Shown here in pieces: positions 26,961 through 38,207 of a stretch of DNA of 64,000 nucleotides. Source of the DNA: Neurospora intermedia (lineage: Eukaryota; Ascomycota; Sordariomycetes; Sordariales; Sordariaceae); contig BTPP01000005.1 in assembly GCA_037102815.1 (NCBI GenBank), positions 1 through 64,000 on the forward strand, read 5' to 3'. Position numbers and translations under genes: made by a program. The stretch's first letter is position 1. Every line of letters begins with the position of its first letter. The notes under the pieces are model-generated. The model was not told where the DNA came from and did no database searches. It saw nothing but the letters and a program-made list of their open reading frames with translations.

Positions 26961-27382
26961 ACAATATAATTAATAGTTAATTCCCGGCCAGCTATTACCA
27001 CTACATAGACCCGAGCGGACTCCTCTAGTAACTAACCGGGCTCGCCGAATAGGTCCCGGACCGGGCGATATTAGCGAGGATTCTAATAATAATAATACCA
27101 ATAACGGCCGGCCGCCCCGGGGTAGAAGAATAAGGGGTAAACTTCGTAGTAAATCTCGTAGTAAATTATTATTAAGAGTTTATAGTACTAATATTCTTTT
27201 ACTTATACTTATTTCTAGCGGTAGACGTCGTAGTAGACCACCGGGTAATAGAGTTAGTAGTATAGCTCCTTCTAGAAGAGCTGGCTCAACGGCTGGATTA
27301 AGAGTTAGCTTAGGAAGGCCGCGTAGAAGACCTCGCAAGAATACTAGTACTAATAATAGACCACCGCAATTAAGAGGAGGAT

Positions 27383-28197
27383 AGATTAGCAAGAGTAGGA
27401 TAGATTAGCAAGAGTAGTTATTATTATAGTAAATAAATATAATAATAAACACCTTTAAGTATACCTTCTATATTAATAACCATTATAAATTAAAGTCTTT
27501 ACTACTCTCAATCTCCCTCTCTCTCTCTCTCTCTTATATATCCAACTTTTCATTACTTTTATTAACTATCAACCCTCAACGCTACTATATCAATTATTTT
27601 CGAAGACGATAATTTTGAACTCGAGCAGCGCCTTAATAATATATTGAAAGAAGAAGAAGAGCGGCACGATTTGTTAGCTATTAAGCGCTAACGTACTATT
27701 ACTAGACGTTGGGTTAGTACTAAGATAGTATTACTAACTAAAAATAACCTTCTTTATAAGAAGAAAATTACGGCTATTTTCAACCTTCATCTTCCTATCC
27801 GTTTAAAGTAGTACGTTACCCTTATTACCCTTATTATTAATTATAATTCAAATTATTCTAACTTAGGATTTAAGTAACTGAATCTTATTACCGGCTTAGA
27901 ACCTTATCGACTATTAAAATTTACTAAAAAAAAAAAAAAGAAAGGAGTTCAATTCGATTTATTCTACGCACCCTAATCAAATACCTTATAGTTACTCTTT
28001 TTAGAGCAACCGTTAATAGTACTAAGAGATAGTACGTTTTACAGCGGTCTTATATTTCCTATTCCCCGGAATAGCCCCACACAGCAATACCAAGATTGGA
28101 AGATGAGAAGGATCTGAGAGAGGTTAGCAATACAATAACTAAGCGTTTAAAGAAGAAATAAGGTATAAGTAGGGAGTTGAACGCGCGAACTCTCTAA
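27383..28197 (+). pseudogene. Second coding-like frame downstream of the helicase
   Basis: After a (CT)n microsatellite (27517-27534) a plus-strand frame can be followed from about 27.58 kb, beginning with an acidic, coiled segment (EDDNFELEQRLNNILKEEEE) and a basic stretch. It crosses a run of 14 A at 27926-27939 and continues to about 28.1 kb with a plausible protein sequence (for example FYSGLIFPIPRNSPTQQYQD). A few TAG/TAA interruptions are of RIP type. No family recognised. It may be an accessory Helitron gene, a captured host fragment, or an unrelated insertion. No clear ATG. Confidence 0.4.
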
Positions 28198-28560
28198 ATT
28201 TACACCAATAGTAATTACGGGTATCCCCTTAACTACTATACTATAAGCGTCCTTATAGCACCCCCGGTAGGGCTAGTAATAGTAAGGTAATTAGAAGTAG
28301 ACTATATTATTTAATTGGAGCATTCTGGAAACTATTTATTAGTTTATAGGTAAAATAATAGAAAGATTCGTAGAAGGGGTTAGATTTAGTAATGTTTTAG
28401 CTGGTGTTGTGCCTTTGAGTGCGAATTCGAGTTGCTAAGAGCCTTCCCGTACTTCCCGTCTTAGCGTTAGTATTAAAAAAAAATTGGCGGCGATTAATTG
28501 GGTATATCCAACTTCTATTCTTCTCTATATTCCAATCCAGCTTTTTACGTACTAGGGACA
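28198..28560. other. Spacer between the Helitron zone and the interstitial telomere repeats
   Basis: No gene. RIP is mild in the right half (28390-28450 keeps TG). A CTAG followed by T at 28273-28276, preceded by a weak CCC/GGG stem, could be a Helitron 3' terminus, but the stem is too short to be convincing. Confidence 0.35.
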
Positions 28561-28592
28561 TTAGGGTTAGGGTTAGTTAGGGTTAGGGTTAG
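28561..28592 (+). repeat. Interstitial telomeric repeat, TTAGGG orientation
   Basis: Reads TTAGGG x2, TTAG, TTAGGG x2, TTAG. The G-rich strand points right, away from the chromosome end, which is opposite to the terminal array. A shorter patch (TTAGAGTTAGGGTTAG) recurs at 28660-28675, about 90 bp on. Neither patch shows RIP damage, although AT-rich damaged DNA surrounds them; telomere hexamers contain no CA or TG on either strand, so they are invisible to RIP. Confidence 0.9.
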
Positions 28593-28725
28593 CTCCGGGG
28601 GTGTAGGGGGCCGGTAAGAGGCCCCCCTTTATAAATGGTTCTCTCGCCTTACTAGGAGATTAGAGTTAGGGTTAGTAGCCGGGGGTGTAGGGGGCCGGCG
28701 AGGCCCCTGCAAAAAAAAAAAAAAA
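28593..28725. repeat. Duplicated GC-rich stem-loop units after telomere repeats
   Basis: Two related units each consist of telomere-like repeat, CCGGGGGTGTAGGGGGCCGG, and a perfect hairpin. Unit 1 has GGGGGCC at 28606-28612 pairing with GGCCCCC at 28620-28626 around a 7-nt loop. Unit 2 has GGGGCC at 28691-28696 pairing with GGCCCC at 28702-28707 around a 5-nt loop, then runs into 15 A (28711-28725). Function unknown. A terminal hairpin plus A-tail could suggest the 3' end of an RNA-derived insert, but no element is identifiable. Confidence 0.75.
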
Positions 28726-29108
28726 GAATTATTTAATAGTAGAAAAAAATATAATATTAAAAGTAGAGTTTAATACTATAGAGTAGTAAGAAATTATTAT
28801 TTAATTTAAATATTTAAAATCTTTTATTATTTTAAAGTAGGGTATATCTATGGGCGTTTCACTATCTTCGTTGGCCATATTAGGCTCCGGCCAAGGAACG
28901 ACTATTTTAATAGAGGGTTGTAGTCTTATTGAAAAAGGAGAAAGGAGGAAGAGGGAGAGAGAAGGAGCAATTTAAAAGATATAGATTATTCGAACGTAAT
29001 ATAAATAATAATAAGGAGGAGGCTTATCGTTTAATCTTAAGGGTATATATAACGGGGTATAGGCTTGTAAATAGTCTTTTAATTGGAGGGGAGGAGGGGG
29101 CTAATATT
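28726..29108. other. RIP-type spacer before Gypsy relic 3
   Basis: About 380 bp with no recognisable gene. Mostly AT-rich RIP-type sequence with a G/A-rich patch near 28938-28970 and 29085-29105. The short open frame here (28929-29132) is low-complexity and runs into the LTR, so it is not called. Confidence 0.5.
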
Positions 29109-29414
29109 ATAGGGCTTACTACCTATAATTAGAGTAATTAGCAATCTCGCTAGTCCGAGTCTCAACCGGCCGGTAGTTAATACAATTAATTAGGTCGCTT
29201 ACCGCTGCAGCACTCTAGTAGCCCGTACACGCGTACGTCCCTTAAAAAGGATAGCTAGCTATACCCGTCTAGAGGGCGCTCTTTTACCCTCTTTTCTTCT
29301 TCGTAGAACCTTATCAATTAATTGAGGCTAGCATTTATACCAACTGTGCTGCACCCCTTATACTTCGTATAATTACGTATATTTATATTTACTATCTACC
29401 CTTTGCCTATAATA
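29109..29414 (+). repeat. Left (5') LTR of Gypsy relic 3, partial
   Basis: Matches the right part of the 10.29-10.77 kb LTR and then continues with about 50 bp (CTTCGTATAATTACG to 29414) shared with the 36.0 kb LTR. The internal region with the primer-binding site should begin at 29415. RIP damage is moderate, with runs of intact sequence such as CTCGCTAGTCCGAGTCTCAA. Confidence 0.75.
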
Positions 29415-32400
29415 ATTAATTATACCTTTTAACTATTATATTTATAATATAAAACCTTTTTTTTCATTGTACAATTAATTTCTAGTATTAGCGCGTGCGT
29501 ATATAAGAGTCGCCTCGATTTACGAATTGCCGAATTTAGTACCCTAAATACTAATAGTCGTAATTATAATAATTATAATTCTAATCCCGCTCCCTTTATT
29601 TAGTAAATAAGGGTAGGCACTCTTTATTTAAGGGATAAGAGACCGCCTTGCGCAATTATCCTTTTTTATATTTAATAATAAGAGTAGTAATTATACATCC
29701 TTCTCTCCCGTTAGTAGTACTAATAATTTTATTAATTTTAGTACCCCTCTTAGGAGTACACTATTTAATTTAAATAATATTTACGAAGTATTTAACGAAG
29801 TTATTAGTATTACCGACGTTACTGTTTGTTAAGCTGTACTCGTCGAATTCTTCCTTTTAATAGTAATTAACGATCTTTTTATTAGTATTAGCGATAATAA
29901 GGAGAAGAAGGTTATTCTTCGTACCTATTTCAATATAATTAATATTATTATTTAGAACCCGGCTTTCCGCTTAATTATTGTTCTATTCGGCCGTTTTTAT
30001 TATAACGACCTTACTTAGTACGAAGATATTATTATTAATTTCGAACGTAGTAAAGACGAATTAAAAACCGCTTATATAGTAACTATTAAAGTTTAAAATA
30101 ATTTCAATTAGAAGAACTTTAATTATTTCAATTTAATAGCCGAATTTAGCGCCCTTTAAAAGAAATTCGACGACCTTACTATAAATTATACTATATTTAA
30201 ATTCTATAATACTAATATTAGGTCCTTATATAATAACTTTACTAAAGTATCCGGTATTAGTACTAATAAAATATCGTCCTTAAAATAAATTATAGAAAAT
30301 CCGCCAATTTTTACTAGTAAAGAGAATATTAACGCCGTTTGCAAGTATAAAATTTTTAAAGTATAGTATTTTTATATTTAGTTTTAATAGAAGTACAACC
30401 CCCTTTTTTATATTAATAAAAATATTAAAATTATATATATTGCTATACTTTTGGGTTTTGAAATTCTATCCGGCATTTAGGATAATCTAAATATTATTTA
30501 GAATAGAGGAAATATAGATTCCTAGCGTTGGAAGACGGGCGCCGAATTTATAGAATATTTAGTTACTCGTTTCTAGAACGTTAATTTAAAGATAGACGCT
30601 AATTATTACTTCGAGGAGTTCTTTATAAAAAATATATTTTTTACGGAGTTTAAATTAGAGCTTACTAATTTAATAAATTTCTATAGCTTTAATAATTCTA
30701 TAAAGGTCTATTACTTGCATAATAAAATTAATAAGTACTTTTATAATACCCTTATATATTATAACCTTCCTAAGGCTAATAATTTTAAAAAATAGTTTAT
30801 AATCTGCCGTATAATCGTCGGTAATCTAAAGGATACCAACCACCGCTACAAAATAAATACCTATATTTTTAATAATAGTACCCCCGCTAATAGAAACTCT
30901 AATAATACTAATACTAATATAAATAACGCTAATTCTCGTACTACTAATAACGTTCCTATTAACTAAAATAGTAATAAAATAGACCTTAATATAATCAATT
31001 TCACCGTTTTTATTTATAAAAATATTCTTAATTAGTATACCTATAAGGGTAAATACCGCTATTATAATAGTAATAGTTATATTACCTATAATTGCCTTAC
31101 TTTGGTTGATTATAGTTCCTAAAGTCCTTAATATAATAAAGGGAAGAAGAATAAAGGTAAAGGAAGAAGTAAGGGTCGTTATAATAGAAAGAAAATCCGC
31201 ACCGCCGAAGCCGCGCTTACTACCGCCGCCGCTACTACCCTAATTACTACCGCCGCTATTACTATAATTAATAATAAATATTATAACGAATTGGAAAACG
31301 CTTAACTTTTATACCTAGTTGTGTATAGAAGCTTTTCCTATTATTATTATAGAAACGAATTTTAGATTTTTTAAAGTTAGAGGATTTAGAAGAAGTTAGG
31401 ATATAATTATTAAATAGTTCTACTTCCTTAAATTTAATACTCTTATCCTCTTATATTATAATTAAATTGTATAAAACTTATTGTATTACTCTTATTAATT
31501 CTAACTACTCTATATTTACCTTTATTAATCGCTCTTTCGTTACTAAATATAACTTCCCTTATTTCTACCTCTATTAAATAAAAAAGTTCGTCCTCGCTAA
31601 TAGAATAGTTAAAAGTATTATTTTTAAAAGGGTAATAGTTAAACTCCGTATTAGGTATTATATTAAAATAATTACCTTTTTAATTTATAATATTTCGAAG
31701 AATTATCTAATTATTTTAGGATTCCTATAAATATAATATTATAAATTAGAGATTAATTACAATTAGTATAAAGTATATTTTACTAGTCCGGTATATAGAG
31801 GATACTATTTACCCGCTAACTTCCTTAAAGATTAATTAAAAGTATTAAGAGCCTTTACTAACCGGATTTCGGCCGCGACTATCCGTAGTAAGGTCGCTCT
31901 AATTCCCTAACTATCCCCGAAATATATTGTAGTTAGAAAGGTAATAGTACTAATAATAGTAATAATCCTAAGGAACGGAACTACTAGCTCTATTTAAATA
32001 GAATTACTATTACTGCTACTACTACTACTATTATTTATAACGGAGGAGGTTATTATAGTTTTACCCGTTAATTAAATTAACTATTAATTTATTTCGCCCT
32101 CCGTTAAGGTACTAATAATTAATAGGGCCGGATCTAAGGTCGGTATTACCGGTATAACTATTCTTTTAATTAAAATAAAGAATTTAATATACTACAATCC
32201 CTATATCCGTCTTAACGGCCAGCGTATTTCTGTAAATATAAAGCGCCCCCGTACCGGTCGTTATTATAATTTTAATATAGACTCTTCTATTAAATTAAAT
32301 AATATTAGGGAATTTAATATAATTATATTTAATTTTATTTACGAATCCTAATAATTATAACCGTACGTTACGAATTATATTAAGTTCGAGAGGTTAATTA

Positions 32401-35400
32401 CTACGGCGGAAGTCCGGAATATAAATTTAATTAAGGAAATAATTGTAAATATTATAGCCGGCTATAACTAATAATATAAAGAAAGTCTCCTTCCCTAATT
32501 CTACCCTTTTATTAATAATTTAACTAATACTTACTTATCCGAAGAATCCCGGGAAATAATAATTCTAATTAAAGTAATTTATTTAACCGGTAACTTCGAT
32601 TAGGACGTACTATTCTATAAAAAGACGATCCAACGGGTATACCTAGCTAAAATCTCTAATAAAGATACGAAGAAGTTCTTTAATAAGGCCGACCGTCTAA
32701 TTAAAACGAAAGACGAAATTATTGCTATCCTAAAGAAAATAGAAAGATAGTATTATATTAACGAAATAATAGCTTTCCTCTTATCTCTAATTAAAAAAGT
32801 CCTACCCAACCGATTATATAATTATAAAATTAAATTTCAATTAGGAATAACCCCCCCCAATATAAAACTATATTATATATCCCTAATCGAAGCTAATATT
32901 ATTAAGAAATAGATTAATAATAATTTAAAAAAGAGTTTTATCCGCCTATTACAATTAGCGGCTACCTCCCCTATCCTCTTAATAAAAAAGCCGGGTAGTA
33001 GCGTCCGTATTTATATTAATTACTAGGGCGTTAATAATATAATACTAAAATCGTACTACTTATTACTGTTAATTAAAGAAATATTTAATATTATCTACTA
33101 TACGAAGATTTTTATTAAATTTAATATTATTACTACTTTTAATAAAATCCGTATAAAGGAAGGATATAAATAATTTACTATATTTATAACCCGGTTCGGC
33201 CTCTACGAATTTATCGTCTACCTATTCAACCTCTAGGGCACCCTAAGGACTTTCTAAAATTATATTAATAACGTTCTATACAATATCCTCGATATATATA
33301 TAATAATATACCTCAATAACGTTCTAATTTATTTAAATAACGAAATAGACTACGAAAATTATATTAGGGAAGTCCTCTAACGGATAATCCGAATAGGGCT
33401 ATAAATTAATATCGATAAATACAAATTCTATATTATAAAAATAAAATACTTGGGTTTAATTATTATATTAGGAGGATTTAAAATAAACCCTAATAAAGTC
33501 TCCGCCGTTATAACTTAGGAAGCTCTAGAAATTAAAAGAACGTTATAGTACTTCCTAAGTTTCGCTAATTTCTACCGATAGTTTATTAAATACTTTTCGA
33601 TTATCGCTAATCCGCTATACGAATTAATAAAGAAGTTGGCCGATTGGCAATAAACTAACTAATACTAAAAGTCCTTTAAAGCCTTCAAAAAGGCTTTCAA
33701 TAGTAGTCTAATACTTCGAATCTATAATTAATTTAAATAGACTATCGTTAAAACGGACACTTCGAATTAAATTTATAATAATACTCTTTCCTAATATAAT
33801 AAAAAGGGAGTTTTATACCTAATCGCTTATTTTAACTAATAATACTCCTCGGCCGAATATAATTATAATATTTATAATAAAGAATTATTTATTATTATTA
33901 AAATTTTCGAAGAATAGTATCCTAAATTAGAAGGTGCCTAAAAACCGTTCGAAGTCTTTACCGACTATAAAAGTTTAAAGATTTTTATAATTAATAAGCA
34001 ATTCACCCCTTATTATATATATTAATTTTAATTCCTCTCCTATTTTAATTTTATAATTAAATATCGCCCTAAATTATTATAAGTACGTTCTAATATATTA
34101 AGTAGAAAGTTAAAGGATTTACTTAAGGATAAAACCGACGAGAGGCTACTAGTTAGGAATAAAGTCTTATTTAATTATAATATTTTTATTAATAGAATAT
34201 TCGTTCTAGAAGATAGAAGTAAGGAAATTAATATTAATATTAAATATATCTATAATTTAAAAATATTAAATAAGAAGTTAATAAATAATCTAATAGCGGA
34301 AAGTTATAAGAAATCAATAATACTTTAAAATATTATTGTATATCTTTTAAACCCTAACCGTCGAATATAATTTAAAGAAGTTAAAGACTATATAAAACGA
34401 ATCCCCTTCGCCGAATACTAAATAATCTAAGGACGAACGTACTTCTATAGTACTATCCTCGTTAACCCTACTAATATAGAACTTCATTTTTCGCTTTTCC
34501 AACGCATTTACAATTCGCCGGCCGCCAGTCACCCGGGTCGCAAAAAAACCTACTTACTACTATTATAATCCTTCTTTTAATTAGGAATATACACTATAAT
34601 CTAGTTATATTACAAAGTTTATTTAGTATATACTAAGTTTAAACTATTATAATACGCCCCCTATAGTTTTTTAAAATTATTAATAGTATTATTCGTACTA
34701 TAGAAGGATATTTTAATCGACTATATTATTCCGCTTACGCCCTATCTATACTATGAATAAGAATTTAAATATATTATTATTATTATTGATCGGCTTACTA
34801 AAATATAGTATTATATCTCTATTGTAGGTTTAACGGCGGAAGAATTGGTAGAGCGTTTTATAGAAAGAGTTTATAGTATTTATAGTTTATTAAATTCTAT
34901 TATTTCTAATTATAATATTTAATTTATTTTGTAATTTTAGAGAGTTTTATTATTACGATTAGAAATTACTTTTAAACCCTCCTCCGCTTTCTACTTTATT
35001 ATTAATAATTAGACCGAACGTATTAATACTAAAATAGAGAAATACCTTCGCCTTTATATTAATTAAATATAGGATAATTAGGTAGATTAATTATTAATTA
35101 TAAAATTCATTAGGAATAATTTAATTTCTAAAACTATTAATATTTCCCCCTTCTTTATTAATTACGGTTTTTACCCCCGTATAAGTATTAAACCTACTAA
35201 ACTATACCCGCTAGAGATATTGGCAATATAATAAATTAAATATTTTAAGGCTAATAAGGTAATTAACCGATTTAAATAAGTTTTAAACTTCGTTATAAAT
35301 TAAATATAGTAAATTTAATAATGCTATAAGGATAATATAAATGCCCGATGGACTAATATATTAAAATATAAGGAGGGAGATAAAATCCTCCTTAATACTA

Positions 35401-36039
35401 AGAACCTCAATATTAACCGTCCCTATACTAAATTTATACCCCTCTTTAAAGGACTATTCGAAATCCTTAAAATAGATAGCCATCGAATTACATTTAAACT
35501 CCCAATTAATATAAAGTATAGCCCAACGTTCTACGTTAGTAAAGTTAAACCGTAGAACGAGGAAGGTCTTTTAAAATAAATAAACGTAGAAGAATAAAAC
35601 GTTCGTACTAACTATAATTAAATTATAAGGAGGACTAATAATAGGGAGGACTTTATAGAATATAAATTCGAAAGGATCGATAGGTATTAAAAGAATAATA
35701 AAGGTCGTTAGGAATACCTTATTATCTAAGTACCCCTATATATACCATTATAATAACCGTATACTAATATATTTATAGCCTCTAATATTATATAGGCTTT
35801 TTATAACGGATACCCGGAAGTACTATACTTACCGGCCTAGACGGCGGTGGAGAAGAGGCAAAAGGAAGAAGAGAAGGAAAAAGAGGTAGAGTAGGAGGCT
35901 TTAACTCCGCAGCGGAGGTTATAACGACAACCGCCAACGGCGGTAAAGGCTTTTCGAGAGTGGACCGTTTATTTAATAGGGATTTCTATTATTTTATATA
36001 ATATTAATTAGCTATATAGCTTCTTTTAATCCGGGGAAG

Positions 36040-36303
36040 TATTATAGGGTTAGCCTATATACCTTATACCTAGTACTAGCGTATAGCAATTTCTAAAATT
36101 ACTGTACGCTATTATTACTACTGGTAAGCCGGCTATTGCCGGCAGCTGATTAGTTAGAACGCTGCCTGCCGCGGGTCTGCCAGACCGTCGTCGGCCGCCT
36201 TTATAAGGCCAGCCTTCCGGGCACTCGGCTATACACTTCTCTTCCTTTCTCCTTCGTACAATTACGTATATTTACATCTACCATCTACCCTTTGCCCGTG
36301 ATA
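36040..36303 (+). repeat. Right (3') LTR of Gypsy relic 3, partial
   Basis: Begins with the RIP-altered form of TGTCACAGGGTTAGCC and ends GTGATA at 36303, one transition away from the expected GTGACA. The first 90 bp are strongly RIP-damaged and the rest is nearly clean, so a damage boundary lies inside the LTR. Confidence 0.78.
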
Positions 36304-38207
36304 AAAGGGTTCTTCCTTAACCGATTGACGGATACCTATATTAGCCTTTAAGATAGAATCGGCGAAGGTTTAATTCTAATCTTCTAATTCCTTAATATAA
36401 TTATAAAAATCTTTAAATATTTTACAAAGCGCCGAATTATTTATTATTATATTATTACTATTAGTTTCGACCGATAGAATAGAGGTATTAAAATCAATAT
36501 TAAAGCGTATAATTTGGGGATTACTAGTAGGATAAATATATTAGCAGAAAATTAAATATATAAAAGGTACGAAAGCCTTTAAAATAATTAAAGGAAGATA
36601 ACTATTATTACTTAGAGTTATTAATAATAATCCTTATAATTCCACTTACTTCTCGCCTACCGGAGCTTAATTTATTAATTCTTTAAAGTTTATCTATAGA
36701 GTTTAATTAGAAATATTACGGCCGATAGTCGGAATTAATATATATTCGTATAAGTAAACGGGAAACTAGTTAATATTTTCGAATAAGGGTTGCTAATTAA
36801 TACGATTAATACGAAGATTTTTTATTTAATTAGCCAGACTAACGGTATTACACGGGTCTTTAACGCTTATTATAGCCGTTTCGCTAATAGGACTAATAAA
36901 ACTACTAAAACGCTAATTATAATAAATAGTAGGATTCTTATAAAGTTAAAAAGCGTTACACTTAACGGTAATGGATACTAGAAGACTAAAACTAGGTTTT
37001 ATACTATTTTAAACCAAACGTATAATATTATAGACCGGTTAGGTAAAATAAAGTAGATAATTTAGGGATTTACCTCCGGTTTTTACATTACATTAAGCAA
37101 AGTATATAGTATTTTAATTTAAATTAATAAGAAGTATAAGAAAGTAGTTAGTAAGAACCGTTCCCAAATATTATTTTACTTACTCCTACTACTACTTCTA
37201 TATTAGGCGTAGAAGAGTTTCAATTTATACAAAATTTTTAAAATATTTTATAATAGGATTAGCAACTAATTATTAAATAATATTAATAACGATTTTAATA
37301 ACCGAATTTATTTACAAAACTATTAATTCTATAGGCGAAAAAGGTCGTTAAATCGGACTTAGTTAAACGTATTACTTAATAAGCGTAAACGGTAAAGAAG
37401 GCGGTATAGGAATTTACATTAGGTCGATAAGGGTTAATATATTAACTATCCTAACAGTATCTAAAAAGTTTATTAAAGAGGAGTAAACGTTTATACTACT
37501 AATATTAGGGGGAATAAGTATTTAAACGGCAATATTAATAATAATATTATTTACTTTAATTCGGGCTATAAACTATTTCTAATTCTTCTTTTATAATTAT
37601 AATAATACTCTTTCTTTAACTATAAAGGGCTAAATTTAATATATTAGAACGGAATAATTAACAACTAATTAACGATATTTATATAGGACCTATTGAATTT
37701 TATAGTCTATTATATTTAAATTAATAATCTATCCTCTATTATAAATATCGTTACTAATATTAATAATTTAATTAAGTTCAATTTTAATATAACTAATTTC
37801 TCTATTTAAGCGTAATTATACTACCTTAATAAGTAATTCAGCGGTTAGAAATTAAAATCTTTCCTTATAGTGAAATTATAATTTGTAAGTAGCGAATTTA
37901 ATAATTTAATATACTTTACGTATTAGATTTTCCTCTTAAAGGTTAAAGGCTACCTAGGGGTTTACCTAATCGGTCTTCGATATTATTCAATTTAGCCTTT
38001 AAACCTAAATAAGTAGTAATAAAATAGTAAAGAAAGGGGATTCCGAGGAGTAAAAGTGTAAATACTTGGTTTGAAAGGGCAAAAGTTGAATAATAATTGA
38101 AAAATTTAATAAATTATTATTAGATCCTAAAGTATTTCCCCCCTCAATAAAAGGAAGAGACGTAAAGAATAATAAGGTCGGTTTAAAATTAAATTGTAGG
38201 TACTATT
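36304..38207 (+). mobile_element. Unclassified coding-like relic
   Basis: A plus-strand frame can be followed with few frame changes from about 36.5 to 38.0 kb, with one short fully open part (36790-36981, including FYLISQTNGITRVFNAYYSR). The composition, rich in Asn, Ile, Tyr and Gln, is partly a product of RIP. I recognise no polymerase, integrase, transposase or helicase motif. It may be another transposon family or a RIP-hit duplicated host gene. Treated as a broken fossil. Confidence 0.4.

Larger units (their letters stand above)
19750..27382 (+). pseudogene. Helitron transposase: Rep-like region plus PIF1-type helicase, RIP-inactivated
   Basis: Reading order on the plus strand: a Gln/Pro-rich N-terminus with small tandem repeats (about 19.75-20.55 kb, including a 15-bp unit three times at 20105-20149); a probable 57-bp intron at 20589-20645 (GTATAG...CTAAC...ACAG); an uncharacterised region with Cys-containing segments (20.7-22.4 kb); a (GGCTCC)n run near 22571; the Helitron_like_N/Rep region (22.7-23.4 kb) with an LRGTR motif and an S-Y-T-H-S-type remnant of the HxH nuclease motif; a heptad-like Asn/Gln repeat (about 23.66-23.82 kb); and the helicase (25.38-26.9 kb) with a GSTGKS Walker A, an RDFFQLPPI motif and a C-terminal L-Q-G-x-T-L-D region. 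G-to-A changes in TG context have turned many Trp and other codons into stops, so it cannot be expressed as one protein. The N-terminal start is unclear. Confidence 0.8.
17901..28200 (+). mobile_element. Helitron (rolling-circle DNA transposon), degenerate
   Basis: This roughly 10-kb block is set apart by its base pattern (plus-strand CA kept, TG lost) and carries on the plus strand the two hallmark regions of a fungal autonomous Helitron: a Helitron-like N-terminal/Rep region (about 22.7-23.4 kb) and a PIF1-type helicase (about 25.4-26.9 kb). It also contains several short tandem repeats, a possible second plus-strand frame after the helicase, and a minus-strand peptide-repeat frame near its left end. 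The termini (5' TC, 3' hairpin plus CTRR) could not be fixed, so the edges are those of the base-composition zone. The target site was presumably AT-rich subtelomeric DNA. Confidence 0.8.
29109..36303 (+). mobile_element. Ty3/Gypsy retrotransposon relic 3 with LTRs at both ends
   Basis: Internal region 29415-36039 on the plus strand: gag-like at about 29.5-31.3 kb, protease-like near 31.4-31.8 kb, reverse transcriptase at about 32.85-33.5 kb (FGLYEF and Y-L-N-N-x-L-like landmarks), RNase H at 33.7-34.0 kb, integrase at 34.7-35.2 kb and a chromodomain-like end near 35.6-35.75 kb. Partial LTRs of one family flank it (29109-29414 and 36040-36303); their outer ends fit TGTCAC...GTGACA after RIP. 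The coding part is saturated with RIP changes and broken many times. Because its right LTR is only partly damaged, the element may be somewhat younger than Gypsy relics 1 and 2. Confidence 0.82.

Noticed and set aside
27180-27392. 70-codon minus-strand frame
   Set aside because: Antisense shadow of the Arg/Gly-rich tail of the Helitron helicase.
28163-28257. tRNA-like polymerase III boxes on the minus strand (A-box-like at 28233-28243, B-box-like at 28173-28183)
   Set aside because: The boxes fit the consensus and spacing, but the acceptor and T stems do not pair, and the B-box part overlaps a coding-like frame. A tRNA pseudogene or SINE cannot be excluded, but it is not supported.
28250-28277. 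Possible Helitron 3' terminus (CTAG followed by T)
   Set aside because: The preceding stem is only three to four base pairs and the matching 5' TC end was not found.
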